Assembly: GCF_035668035.1 (NCBI RefSeq)
Contig: NZ_JAYMYJ010000145.1
Location: 62,001 to 126,000, forward strand
Reading direction: 5' to 3'
From: Thiothrix phosphatis
GTDB taxonomy: Bacteria > Pseudomonadota > Gammaproteobacteria > Thiotrichales > Thiotrichaceae
DNA: 64,000 nt
This document shows, one piece after another, positions 1 to 7,733 of the stretch (position 1 is the first letter of the stretch; each line of letters starts with the position of its first letter). The position numbers were made by a program, and so were the translations under genes. A model generated the notes under the pieces. It saw only the letters and a program-made list of their open reading frames with translations. It made no database searches and had not been told where the DNA came from.

Positions 1-327
1 GTTTCCAGCACCCGCAAACCGGATGCGAAAGCTGTCTGGCGCAACCTGGAGCAAGCTTGCCACCAAAACCAGCCACAGGCCGCGCAGGATGCGTTGGTGC
101 AATGGATTGGCGTGGGTCTGAATATCCAGCCCGCATTGATTGCTTCCCTGCGGGCGCGGGCGGAGCCAGCCTTGCAGACGGAAATCGACGCCCTGAACTC
201 AGCCCTATATGGGCGCGGTGGCGCAGGCTGGAAAGGCACCGGGCTGTGGGCGGCCATCCAACATTTCAAACCTGCTGGCCAGCCTCTGCGGAAGGGTTCC
301 GGTCTGGCTGATTTGTATCCTGATTGA
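1..327 (+). CDS. BatD-like protein, C-terminal fragment (5' end outside window)
   Basis: The frame is open from the first base and ends at a TGA directly followed by the ATG of the next gene. The 108 visible residues are hydrophilic, with a helical pattern (W-RNLEQACH, then ALVQWIGVG, then LNSALYGRG, then W-G-GLWAAI). This matches the small soluble domain that ends BatD (oxygen tolerance) proteins of the Bat aerotolerance cluster, which are membrane-anchored and sit beside VWA proteins and a MoxR ATPase. The membrane segment and the Bat neighbours would lie to the left, so the family call rests on this tail only. Another membrane-anchored protein with a similar tail cannot be excluded. Confidence 0.55.
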   Translation, partial: VSSTRKPDAKAVWRNLEQACHQNQPQAAQDALVQWIGVGLNIQPALIASLRARAEPALQTEIDALNSALYGRGGAGWKGTGLWAAIQHFKPAGQPLRKGSGLADLYPD

Positions 328-1239
328 ATGGGCGTTGTCCTTAGCGCCATCTTGCCGGTTTTTGCTTTGTTGTTGCTGGGCAATGTGGCGCGGCGCACTG
401 GCTTTTTGCAGGAAGATTTCTGGCGGGAAGTGGAAAAGGGCACTTACTACATCCTGTTTCCCGCCTTGCTGGTCGAACAGTTGGCGACGGCGAAAATGGA
501 TTTCAGCACGGCGGGCGGGCTGCTGGCGCTGGCGGTGTTGATGCCGTTGCTGGCTTCGGTGCTGACCTTTCTGTTTGCGCCGCTGCTGCGCCTCAATGCG
601 GCCGATTTCACCTCCTTTTACCAGGGCGGCGTCCGTTTCAACACATACATCGGGCTGGCGCTGGTGGCGGCGACCCTGCCTGCTTCCGCCCTGACGCTGG
701 CGGCGTTGGTGGTGGGGGTGATGATCCCGCTGGTCAACGTATTGTGCATTGGCGTATTTGCCTACTTTACCCATGGGCGGATGCGTTTGTCGCCGTTGCT
801 GCTTTCCATCCTGAAAAATCCGCTGATCATGGCTTGTTTGCTGGGGATGGCGCTGAACCTGCTACCGTTCGCCGTGCCGGATGTGGCGCTGAAAGTGCTG
901 GAAAAGCTGGGGCAGATGGCCTTGCCTCTGGGCTTGCTGGCGGTGGGGGCCGGTTTGCGCCTGCAAGCGTTGAAGGCTTCCGGCGCGCCGCTGTTCTGGG
1001 CGTCCGGCGTCAAGTTGCTGCTGTTGCCTGCGCTCATGTATGGGCTGTGCGTCTGGATGCAGGTTGGGGAACTGGAACGGTCGGTGCTGGTGACATTTGC
1101 GGCGCTGCCAACCGCGTCTTCGGCCTATATCCTTGCCCGCCAGTTGGGGGGCAATGCCGCCATGATGGCGGTGCTGATCACCGGCGAAACCTTGTTCGGC
1201 ATGTTGACACTGCCGTTGGTGCTGCTCGCCGTCATCTGA
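328..1239 (+). CDS. AEC family (auxin efflux carrier-type) permease
   Basis: A 303-residue, almost wholly hydrophobic protein with about ten predicted membrane helices, the usual size and layout of the AEC/Mem_trans family. The start LPVFALLLLGNVARRTG and the FPALLVEQLA segment fit family members, which export or import small organic anions across the inner membrane; the substrate cannot be read from sequence. The ATG follows the upstream TGA without a gap (TGAATG), so translation is probably coupled to the BatD-like gene and no separate ribosome-binding site is visible. The longer overlapping frame that begins at 744 is a different protein's upstream extension and is not real in this region. 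Confidence 0.85.
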   Translation: MGVVLSAILPVFALLLLGNVARRTGFLQEDFWREVEKGTYYILFPALLVEQLATAKMDFSTAGGLLALAVLMPLLASVLTFLFAPLLRLNAADFTSFYQGGVRFNTYIGLALVAATLPASALTLAALVVGVMIPLVNVLCIGVFAYFTHGRMRLSPLLLSILKNPLIMACLLGMALNLLPFAVPDVALKVLEKLGQMALPLGLLAVGAGLRLQALKASGAPLFWASGVKLLLLPALMYGLCVWMQVGELERSVLVTFAALPTASSAYILARQLGGNAAMMAVLITGETLFGMLTLPLVLLAVI

Positions 1240-1313
1240 GCGCTGTTGAACGATCCGGAATTCCGGGGTCTAACCCAGTGCAAGTCTGCATCATTCAACG
1301 AGGTGAAAATAAC

Positions 1314-2186
1314 ATGCGCAGCATATCCTGGGGTGGCGTTATCCTGGCGGGTTTGAGCCTGTGGGCGCTGGAGGCGGCGGCGTTCACCACGCCGAAGGGT
1401 TACGCCAAACTGCCGTTTTCCTATTCGCCTGTTCCCGGCGTCAAAGTCCGTATTGAGCAACAGCACAATGACATCCTCGCCAAACTGCCGGGCGGCAAAG
1501 TGCAGGCATTGGGGGAAATGCCGGATGTGCCGGAAGGCAGCCAGGAAATTGATGGCCTGTTGTTGCAGGATGATTTCAATTTCGATGGGCAGGGCGATGT
1601 CGCCGTGCTGGATGGGGTGGGCTATGGCGGGGTGAACCTGTTCTACCGGCTCTACCAATGGGATAAGGCCGCCAAGCGTTTTCGGGCGTTCCAGGAAACC
1701 ATCAGCAACCCCACCCTGACCCGTGAAACCAAAACCCTGAGCACTGGCCAGCGTTCCGGCCCGCGCTGGTACACGACGGATTACCGCTTCCGCAAAAACA
1801 AGCCCTATGTATGCCTGGACACGGCGATGGTCGGCTCGGAAGGCGACCTGTATTTCGCCCGGCTCTACAACCCGGAAGGGAAATTGCTGAAGAAGCTGGT
1901 GGCGAAAACCCAAGACCCTTCCAGCATTGATGAGAAAACCGCCCCGGCGCGGCGGAAGGTTGCGGTGGGCAAAGCGCCGCTGTATGACAAGCCGGACAGT
2001 GGTGCCAAAACCGGCATGTACTTGGTCAAGGGGGATCAGCCGACGCTGCTGGATTACAAGGAAAACGAGGACGGTTCGGAATGGTTCCTGATCCGTTTCA
2101 AAGGGAAAAAGCTGGTGGAAAAATGGCTGGAGGGAAGCGCCTTTGAAGCGGACGATGCGCCCGCCCCAAAGGCTCCCAGCGAATAA
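1314..2186 (+). CDS. Secreted XAC2610-related protein with C-terminal SH3-like domain
   Basis: I chose the ATG at 1314 because AGGTG lies 9 nt upstream and the product (290 aa) then begins with a typical Sec signal peptide (MRSISWGG, a hydrophobic core, cleavage near AAAF). The middle contains DFNFDGQGDVAVLDG, a calcium-loop-like motif typical of XAC2610-type periplasmic proteins that describe a value and its history. The last 95 or so residues (LYDKPD, then YLVKGD, then WFLIRFKG) look like a bacterial SH3 domain. Function is unknown. It is separated from the AEC gene by 74 nt and stops only 3 nt from the stop of the convergent trpB2 gene. Confidence 0.7.
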   Translation: MRSISWGGVILAGLSLWALEAAAFTTPKGYAKLPFSYSPVPGVKVRIEQQHNDILAKLPGGKVQALGEMPDVPEGSQEIDGLLLQDDFNFDGQGDVAVLDGVGYGGVNLFYRLYQWDKAAKRFRAFQETISNPTLTRETKTLSTGQRSGPRWYTTDYRFRKNKPYVCLDTAMVGSEGDLYFARLYNPEGKLLKKLVAKTQDPSSIDEKTAPARRKVAVGKAPLYDKPDSGAKTGMYLVKGDQPTLLDYKENEDGSEWFLIRFKGKKLVEKWLEGSAFEADDAPAPKAPSE

Positions 2187-2189
2187 GGG

Positions 2190-3539
2190 TCAGCCAATTT
2201 TCGGCAGGTGCGCCAGCGATTCCCGGATCGCTTCTTCCGGATAGTCGAAATCCGTCAGCTCGCCTTTCAGGTAGCGGTCATAGGCGCTCATGTCGAAATG
2301 GCCGTGGCCGGAAAGGTTGAACAGCAAGGTCTTGCTTTCACCGCTTTGGGCGCATTCCTTGGCGGCGCGGATGACGGCGGCGATGGCATGGCAGGATTCC
2401 GGCGCGGGGATGATGCCCTCGCTCTTGGAGAACGCTATGCCTGCGGCAAAGGTTTCCAGTTGTGGCACAGCCAGCGCGTCAACCAAGCCATCCTTGTACA
2501 ACTGGCTGACCAGGGTGGAGTCGCCGTGGTAACGCAAACCGCCTGCATGGATGCCCGGCGGCATGAAGTCGTGGCCGAGGGTGAACATTTTCATCAAGGG
2601 GGTATAGCCTGCTACGTCGCCATAGTCATAGGCGAACACGCCTTTGGTCAGGGTAGGGCAGGAAGTTGGCTCGACGGCGACCAGTTGCACGTCCTTGCCA
2701 GCGGCCTTGTCGGCGAAGAATGGGAAGGCGATGCCGCCGAAATTGGAGCCGCCGCCACACGGGGCGAAAATCATGTCGGGGTAGTCACCAACCATTTCCA
2801 GTTGCTTGCGTGCTTCCTGGCCGATGATGGTCTGGTGCAGCAGCACATGGTTGAGGACGGAACCCAGCGCGTAATTGGTGTCGGCGCGGCTGGCGGCTTC
2901 TTCCACCGCTTCGGAAATGGCGATGCCAAGCGAGCCTTCGGAATCGGGGTGCTCCGCGAGGATTCTGCGCCCGGATTCGGTCATGTCCGTCGGGCTGGCG
3001 AAGACTTCAGCGCCCCAGGCTTGCATCATGGAACGGCGGTAGGGTTTCTGCTGATAACTGACTTTCACCATGTAGACGCGCACATCCAGGCCGAACATTT
3101 GCCCCGCCAGCGCCAGTGAGCTGCCCCACTGGCCCGCGCCGGTTTCGGTGGCAAGGCGCTTGATGCCCGCTTGCTTGTTGTAATAGGCCTGCGCCACGGC
3201 GGTGTTGGGTTTGTGGGAGCCTGCCGGGCTGACGGCTTCATTCTTGTAATAAATTTTGGCCGGGGTGTTGAGCAGCTTTTCCAGCCGGTGGGCGCGGTAG
3301 AGCGGGGAAGGCCGCCACATGGTCAGGGCTTCACGCACCGGTTCAGGGATGGGGATCCAACGCTCGCTGCTGACTTCCTGCATGACCAGGGTTTCGGGGA
3401 AAATGGCGAGCATGGCTTCCGGCGGCACCGGCTTGCCGTCCGGCCCGAGGTACGGGGCTGGCTTGTTGGGCATGTCGGCGACGATGTTGTACCAGTGGGT
3501 AGGCATTTCCGCTTCAGGCAGGTATATTTTTGTGCTCAT
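2190..3539 (-). CDS. trpB2: Tryptophan synthase beta chain-like PLP enzyme (TrpB2 type)
   Basis: A 449-residue fold-type-II PLP enzyme. The lysine in SPAGSHKPNTA is the expected Schiff-base residue and CGGGSNFGG is the phosphate-binding loop. The long N-terminal extension (about 50 residues, WYNIVADMPNKP) and the overall length separate it from TrpB1 (about 400 aa) and place it in the TrpB2 subfamily, which can make tryptophan from serine and indole but usually works without TrpA. No trpA lies beside it, so it is a stand-alone enzyme here, perhaps salvaging indole. It is transcribed divergently from the flavin-reductase-like gene across about 60 nt, and its stop is 3 nt from that of the XAC2610-like gene. 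Confidence 0.85.
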   Translation of the reverse strand: MSTKIYLPEAEMPTHWYNIVADMPNKPAPYLGPDGKPVPPEAMLAIFPETLVMQEVSSERWIPIPEPVREALTMWRPSPLYRAHRLEKLLNTPAKIYYKNEAVSPAGSHKPNTAVAQAYYNKQAGIKRLATETGAGQWGSSLALAGQMFGLDVRVYMVKVSYQQKPYRRSMMQAWGAEVFASPTDMTESGRRILAEHPDSEGSLGIAISEAVEEAASRADTNYALGSVLNHVLLHQTIIGQEARKQLEMVGDYPDMIFAPCGGGSNFGGIAFPFFADKAAGKDVQLVAVEPTSCPTLTKGVFAYDYGDVAGYTPLMKMFTLGHDFMPPGIHAGGLRYHGDSTLVSQLYKDGLVDALAVPQLETFAAGIAFSKSEGIIPAPESCHAIAAVIRAAKECAQSGESKTLLFNLSGHGHFDMSAYDRYLKGELTDFDYPEEAIRESLAHLPKIG

Positions 3540-3629
3540 GAACTCCCTCCATTGCTATGTGAACCGAGCGCTTTATGTTCCCACTTGCCTAAAGTGGGCG
3601 CAATGCGCAAAACAACCGGATTGACCGCC

Positions 3630-4244
3630 ATGTACCTTGATTTTACCCAGATGCTTCCCGCCGAAATTTATTTCGCCATGACCCAGACGCTAGTGCCGCG
3701 CCCGATTGCCTGGGTGCTGTCGGAAAATGCGGATGGTGGCCTGAACTTGGCACCGTTTTCCTATTTCAGCGCAGTCAACAGCGACCCGCCGTTGTTGAGC
3801 GTGTCAGTGGGCAGCAAACCGGATGGCTCCCTGAAAGATACCCGCGCCAATATTTTGCAGCGCCAGCATTTTGTCGTGCATATCGCCCATACCGACATGC
3901 TGGAAGCCTTGAATGCGAGCGCGCAGCCCTTGCCCGCCGGGGAATCCGAAGTCGAGATGCTGGGGCTGGAAACTGTGCCGTTCGAAGGTTTCAGCCTGCC
4001 GCGCCTGAAGGCTTGCCGGGTGGCCTTCGCCTGTGAATTGCATGCTGAAGTGCCGCTGGGCAATGCGGCCTATTCCCTGCTGCTGGGCAGGATCACGGCG
4101 TTGTATGCCGATGACAATATCGCCAGCCGCAATGCAAAAGGCAGGTTCCGGGTCGATGCGGCGGCGCTCCAGCCGTTGGGGCGGCTGGGGGCGGATGAAT
4201 ACGTGCGTTTTGGGGAAACGCTGACGCTGAAAAGGCCGGACTGA
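3630..4244 (+). CDS. Flavin reductase-like (FMN-binding split barrel) protein
   Basis: A 204-residue protein that matches the flavin reductase-like domain: TLVPRPIAWVLSE near the N-terminus, LAPFSYFSAVNSDPPLLSVS for FMN contact, and DTRANILQ-HFVVHI. Members bind FMN and reduce flavins or act as small oxidoreductases; the substrate is unknown. An in-frame ATG at 3603 (MRKTTGLTAM) would add nine residues. Neither start has a convincing Shine-Dalgarno site, and I prefer 3630 because homologs usually begin with a short M-x-LDF segment. It shares a short intergenic region with the divergent trpB2 gene. Confidence 0.8.
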   Translation: MYLDFTQMLPAEIYFAMTQTLVPRPIAWVLSENADGGLNLAPFSYFSAVNSDPPLLSVSVGSKPDGSLKDTRANILQRQHFVVHIAHTDMLEALNASAQPLPAGESEVEMLGLETVPFEGFSLPRLKACRVAFACELHAEVPLGNAAYSLLLGRITALYADDNIASRNAKGRFRVDAAALQPLGRLGADEYVRFGETLTLKRPD

Positions 4245-4249
4245 GCGCG

Positions 4250-4999
4250 TTACGCCCAGCGGTACCAGGTTTCGATGCCAAGGTTTCCGCCCCAGGCATC
4301 AATCAGCTCACGGTCTTTCGTCCCGTCGAAAACCTGGTGCAGGCAAGGTTCCAGCAGGATGGCCGCCGCCGCTTCCATGCCGACCGTGCGGTAAGGGTCA
4401 AAAATGCCCGGCATTTCAAACAGTGTGGCAGTCATCAGCGCTTGCGCCGCATTCATGACTTGGTTGGCGCGCACCAGCGTGCGGGGAAACATCTCCGGTG
4501 TCAGTTGCAGGCAGGCAACATGCTCCACCACCTGTTGGACTAAGGATTCCTGCTGCAAGGCGTGCAGTTCGGGGTAACTGCGGTGCAAGTGGATGTCGAT
4601 CAGCATGCCGACCGGCGTTGAACGTAATTGCGTCAGGACGCCGCCGATCACATGGTCAGTGAAGTGTTCTCGTTGCGCGGCTGGGATGCCGGGATGCATC
4701 GCCAGCAGTTCACTTTTGACGCTGGCGAGGTAGGCCGCATTGGGTTGCAGGTTGGCGCGCTCGGTTTCCGGCGTCTTGTACTGGTGCAGGACGAAAGCCG
4801 CCTGCCAGGCGATCAGGTAGTTGTTTTCAATACCCGGCAGGCGCAGCACGATTTCATGGCGGTCACGGCCTTCCCTGCCCGCTATCCGCACACTGGAGGC
4901 CACCGGCAGGCTGGCATCGAAAACAATGTCAAAACCGTGGCCGCTGACCAGGGCGGCTTCATCAATCAGGCTTTGGGTGCTAGCGGGATATTGGGACAT
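4250..4999 (-). CDS. Conserved hypothetical protein
   Basis: The ATG at 4999 is preceded by AAGGA at a good distance (TAAGGATCGCCCC then ATG), so I prefer it over the earlier in-frame start at 5074. The 249-residue product has no signal peptide and no membrane helix. It is mainly alpha-helical, and its second half is rich in His, Gln and Leu (HLHRSYPELHALQQ, VVEHVACLQLTPEMF). I do not recognise a catalytic motif or a family. It converges on the flavin-reductase-like gene, with 5 nt between the stops, and lies downstream of the sCache gene on the same strand behind a hairpin at 5080-5103. Confidence 0.7.
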   Translation of the reverse strand: MSQYPASTQSLIDEAALVSGHGFDIVFDASLPVASSVRIAGREGRDRHEIVLRLPGIENNYLIAWQAAFVLHQYKTPETERANLQPNAAYLASVKSELLAMHPGIPAAQREHFTDHVIGGVLTQLRSTPVGMLIDIHLHRSYPELHALQQESLVQQVVEHVACLQLTPEMFPRTLVRANQVMNAAQALMTATLFEMPGIFDPYRTVGMEAAAAILLEPCLHQVFDGTKDRELIDAWGGNLGIETWYRWA

Positions 5000-5079
5000 G
5001 GGGCGATCCTTACGGGTGGCGAAAGCGGGCATTATACGTGAAGGGATGGGGTGGCACAGGCTTACGGCACCCATAATGC

Positions 5080-5103
5080 GAAAGGCTGCATTAGCAGCCT
5101 TTC
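5080..5103 (-). terminator. Hairpin (weak terminator) after the sCache gene
   Basis: A perfect 10-bp inverted repeat (arms GAAAGGCTGC and GCAGCCTTTC) with a 4-nt ATTA loop lies between the end of the sCache gene (5132) and the start of the next minus-strand gene (4999). The arms end in a short AAA/TTT but no long T run follows on either strand, so termination may be partial. Confidence 0.5.
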
Positions 5104-5131
5104 ATTAGGTCAAGCAGTAGGGGCAGGATAC

Positions 5132-5629
5132 TTATTTTTTATCCGCCGGTTTTTCGTCTGCTGGCGCGTCAGCCACATAGGCACCAACGCCGCAGAAGAA
5201 ACCTTTGTCATTCTTGATGATGTAGCTTTTTTTCGCTTTCAGGTCTTCCGTGCCAGGGTAGGGCCATTTGTATTCAACCCAACCTTTGCCGTCGGTTTCA
5301 GCGAGCTTGATCATGTTGTCAAACAATTTGTCGCCGTATTTGTTGAAGTCGCGCAGGTTCTGGCCAACCAGTTCCGGTTTCTTGGGGTGGGACAGCATTT
5401 TGCCTTCCATATCCATACAGAACACGTACAGATCCTTTTTCTGGAAGTCACCTTTTGCGTCAGCGAAAGTTTCAAAGGCAGCTTCGCCTTTTTCATTGAC
5501 CAGGGTGGCGGCGGATTCGCTCATGGTCTGCGCTTCCGCTTCGGTGCCCATTTCAGGGGCGTCTGCGGCGAACACATTCAGGCTAAACGCGATCAGGGCT
5601 ACGCCCAGAACAGATGTCAGTTTTTTCAT
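5132..5629 (-). CDS. Secreted single-Cache-domain (sCache_2) protein
   Basis: The start at 5629 has an excellent ribosome-binding site (AGGAGG 10 nt upstream). The longer frame up to 5836 adds no credible sequence. The 165-residue product opens with a Sec signal peptide (MKKLTSVLGVALIAFS, cleavage near VFAAD). The rest is one Cache domain of the sCache_2 type: DLYVFCMDMEGKMLSHP, then GWVEYKWPYPGTEDLKAKKSY, then IIKNDKGFFCGVGAY. Such domains are normally the ligand-binding part of chemoreceptors or kinases; here it is free in the periplasm with no signalling domain, so it may act as a binding protein or partner of a separate sensor. A promoter is visible upstream at 5727-5756. Confidence 0.85.
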   Translation of the reverse strand: MKKLTSVLGVALIAFSLNVFAADAPEMGTEAEAQTMSESAATLVNEKGEAAFETFADAKGDFQKKDLYVFCMDMEGKMLSHPKKPELVGQNLRDFNKYGDKLFDNMIKLAETDGKGWVEYKWPYPGTEDLKAKKSYIIKNDKGFFCGVGAYVADAPADEKPADKK

Positions 5630-5726
5630 TGGAAATTTTCCTCCTAGGGTTTGGGGGTTCGTCTCCCTTCGCTCTCCTTCACGCTTGGGGCGTCGAACTT
5701 TTGTGCACCTCCTCAAGGCGAATTGG

Positions 5727-5756
5727 ATTGTAGACAATATTGCGAAAAATAGGCAA
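5727..5756 (-). promoter_or_regulatory. Sigma70-like promoter of the sCache gene
   Basis: Read on the minus strand, TTGCCT (5756-5751) and TACAAT (5732-5727) are separated by 18 nt, a good match to the vegetative consensus. Transcription would begin near 5720 and give a leader of about 90 nt before the ATG at 5629. Confidence 0.5.
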
Positions 5757-5801
5757 CGCCTTGCACTGAAATATTTTTTCTTAAATGGATTCGTGCAGGC
5801 A

Positions 5802-5834
5802 GGCAAACCCCATATTAGAGGCATGGGGCTTGCC
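5802..5834. repeat. Imperfect 12-bp inverted repeat downstream of the SDR gene
   Basis: Arms at 5802-5813 and 5823-5834 pair with a single A/C mismatch around a 9-nt loop. It lies just past the stop of the SDR gene (5869). No T run follows on either strand, so it is more likely a 3' stabilising hairpin than a strong terminator. Confidence 0.35.
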
Positions 5835-5868
5835 AAAATGGAGGGTCACCAATGCTGGGCAGGAAGGG

Positions 5869-6642
5869 TCACTTAGTGGTGTAGCCGCCATTGACCAGAA
5901 TGGTTTGGCCCGTCATCCACCAGCCATCCGACACCAGGAAACGGATCCAGGGCACAATATCGTGAATGTCGGTCAGGCCGGTTTTGGTGAACGGCGACAG
6001 GGCTGCGGCATTCTTATGGTACGCCTGCGCTTCGGCTTCTTCCGCCGGGTAGAAGAACGGCGTATCCATCGGGCCGGGGCCAATCGCTGTGACGGAAATC
6101 CCGCGTGCGCCCAATTCTTTGGAGGCCGCACGGGTGAAATGCTCCACTGGCGCTTTCATGCCTTCATAAGCCGCATAAAAAGGCGTGTAAGCCCCCAGCA
6201 ATGAGGTCACCAAGGTACAGATTTTGCCGTTGTCATTCACCGCCTTGCCCGCTTCCTTGAGAAAGAAAAAGGCAGATTTGGCGTTGACTGCGCTCATCTG
6301 GTCAAACTCTGCCTCGGTAATGTCCGCCATGGGCTTTTTCAGCACCATGCCGACGGTATTGATGGCGATATCCGGGTGGCCGACGGCCGCAATGGTGTCG
6401 GCAAACAGTTTTTCCATCGCGGCTGCACGGGTCAAATCCGCCTGGAACGCCACCGCTTCTGCGCCTGCGGCTTTGATGGCGGCCACCGTTTCTGCCGCTG
6501 CCGCCTGGGTTGCGTCACTGTTGTAGTGGATGGCGACCGCTTTTGCGCCCTGTTCGGCGAAATCCCGCGCCAGCAGGCCACCAAGATTTTTGGCCCCGCC
6601 TGCAATCAGGACGGTTTTGCCTGTAATGCTGTTTCTGGACAT
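5869..6642 (-). CDS. SDR family NAD(P)-dependent oxidoreductase
   Basis: A classical short-chain dehydrogenase of 257 residues. The N-terminal Rossmann loop is GGAKNLGG (usual TGxxxGxG); the catalytic triad is visible as Ser in TLVTSLLGAY and Tyr/Lys in YEGMK. PGPMDTPFF and the C-terminal WMTGQTILVNGGYTTK complete the family pattern. The AKNLGG loop and HYNSD segment after beta-2 suggest NADP preference; the substrate is unknown. The ATG has AAGGAG upstream. It is divergent from a LysR-type regulator across 140 nt, the standard arrangement in which the regulator controls the oxidoreductase. Confidence 0.9.
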   Translation of the reverse strand: MSRNSITGKTVLIAGGAKNLGGLLARDFAEQGAKAVAIHYNSDATQAAAAETVAAIKAAGAEAVAFQADLTRAAAMEKLFADTIAAVGHPDIAINTVGMVLKKPMADITEAEFDQMSAVNAKSAFFFLKEAGKAVNDNGKICTLVTSLLGAYTPFYAAYEGMKAPVEHFTRAASKELGARGISVTAIGPGPMDTPFFYPAEEAEAQAYHKNAAALSPFTKTGLTDIHDIVPWIRFLVSDGWWMTGQTILVNGGYTTK

Positions 6643-6782
6643 GCTCCACTCCTTTTAATCCGTCTTATTCATGGCCACTACGCTTTGCAGTGGTGTTCCG
6701 GCTAGCATATGTTGTAGATGCAGGCTGGATAAATCGTGTATTTTTGAAATGACCTGTCGAAATTGGCGAACAATGGTGAAGG
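6643..6782. promoter_or_regulatory. Divergent SDR/LysR intergenic control region
   Basis: This 140-nt region lies between the SDR (leftward) and LysR (rightward) start codons. It is A+T-richer than the flanks and must hold both promoters. LysR-type proteins bind T-N11-A palindromes in such regions; I see several candidates but none that stands out. Confidence 0.4.
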
Positions 6783-7733
6783 ATGGACAGAATCCGGCAA
6801 ATGCAGGTTTTCATCCAGGTGATGGAAAGCGGGAGTTTTAGCAAGGCGGCGGAAGCATTGAATTTGCCCCGCTCAACCATTTCCACGGTTATCCAAACGT
6901 TGGAAGACCGTTTGCATGCCCAATTGTTCCAACGCACGACCCGGCGTGTGATGCCGACGCATGATGGCCTGAATTATCTGGAAACCGCGCGTGAAATTGT
7001 GGATGCGTTTGAAGCGGCGGAGATGATGTTCCGGCAAGGCTCCGGGCAGGTCAGCGGACGTTTGCGCGTTGATATGCCCAGCCGGATTGGCAGGCGGTTC
7101 ATTATTCCCGCCCTGCCTAGCCTGTTGCAGGCGCACCCGGAATTGGAGTTGGAAATCAGCACCCGTGACCGGATCGCCGACATGATCCCGGAAGGGATCG
7201 ATTGCCTGATCCGGGTCGGCAGTCCGGGTGACCCGCTACTGGTCTGTAGCAAATTGGGGGAGTTGGAACTGGTCAATTGCGCCAGCCAACTTTACCTTGC
7301 CCATTATGGTGCGCCTAAGACGCTGGCGGATCTTGGCAGGCATGTGATGGTGGGGTATTCGCATGATGCAACCCCCTTGCAGGCCAGCGCAGGACTGGAG
7401 TATCTGGATCGGCGCGGCCTCCTCCAGTCTGCGCCGATGCAAAGCTTGGTCAGCGTGGACAATGCGGAAGCCTATATCGCCAGCGCATTGGCCGGGCTGG
7501 GGATCATCCAGGTCCCCCGGTTTGACGTGCAGCATCTGCTGGATACGGGCGAATTGGTGCAGGTTTTGCCGGAATTCCAGCCGCCCGCCATGCAGCTTTC
7601 GTTCCTTTACGCCAAACGCCGCAACCTGCCAGCGCGCATCCGTGTTTTTCAGGTGTGGGTGAGCCAGTTGCTCAGGCCGTTGATTGCACCCTGCCTACAA
7701 GAGCGGGGCCAGCAGCCGCATGCCGTTTTGTAG
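6783..7733 (+). CDS. LysR family transcriptional regulator
   Basis: A 316-residue LTTR. The N-terminal winged helix-turn-helix (residues 1-60) shows MQVFIQVMESGSFSKAAEAL, then LPRSTISTVIQTLEDRL and QLFQRTTRRV, typical of the DmlR/AaeR-like branch. The rest is the periplasmic-binding-protein-like effector domain (DCLIRVG, ASALAGLGIIQVP). It probably controls the divergent SDR gene; its effector is not readable from sequence. Its last 39 nt overlap the 3' end of the convergent cardiolipin synthase gene. Confidence 0.9.
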   Translation: MDRIRQMQVFIQVMESGSFSKAAEALNLPRSTISTVIQTLEDRLHAQLFQRTTRRVMPTHDGLNYLETAREIVDAFEAAEMMFRQGSGQVSGRLRVDMPSRIGRRFIIPALPSLLQAHPELELEISTRDRIADMIPEGIDCLIRVGSPGDPLLVCSKLGELELVNCASQLYLAHYGAPKTLADLGRHVMVGYSHDATPLQASAGLEYLDRRGLLQSAPMQSLVSVDNAEAYIASALAGLGIIQVPRFDVQHLLDTGELVQVLPEFQPPAMQLSFLYAKRRNLPARIRVFQVWVSQLLRPLIAPCLQERGQQPHAVL

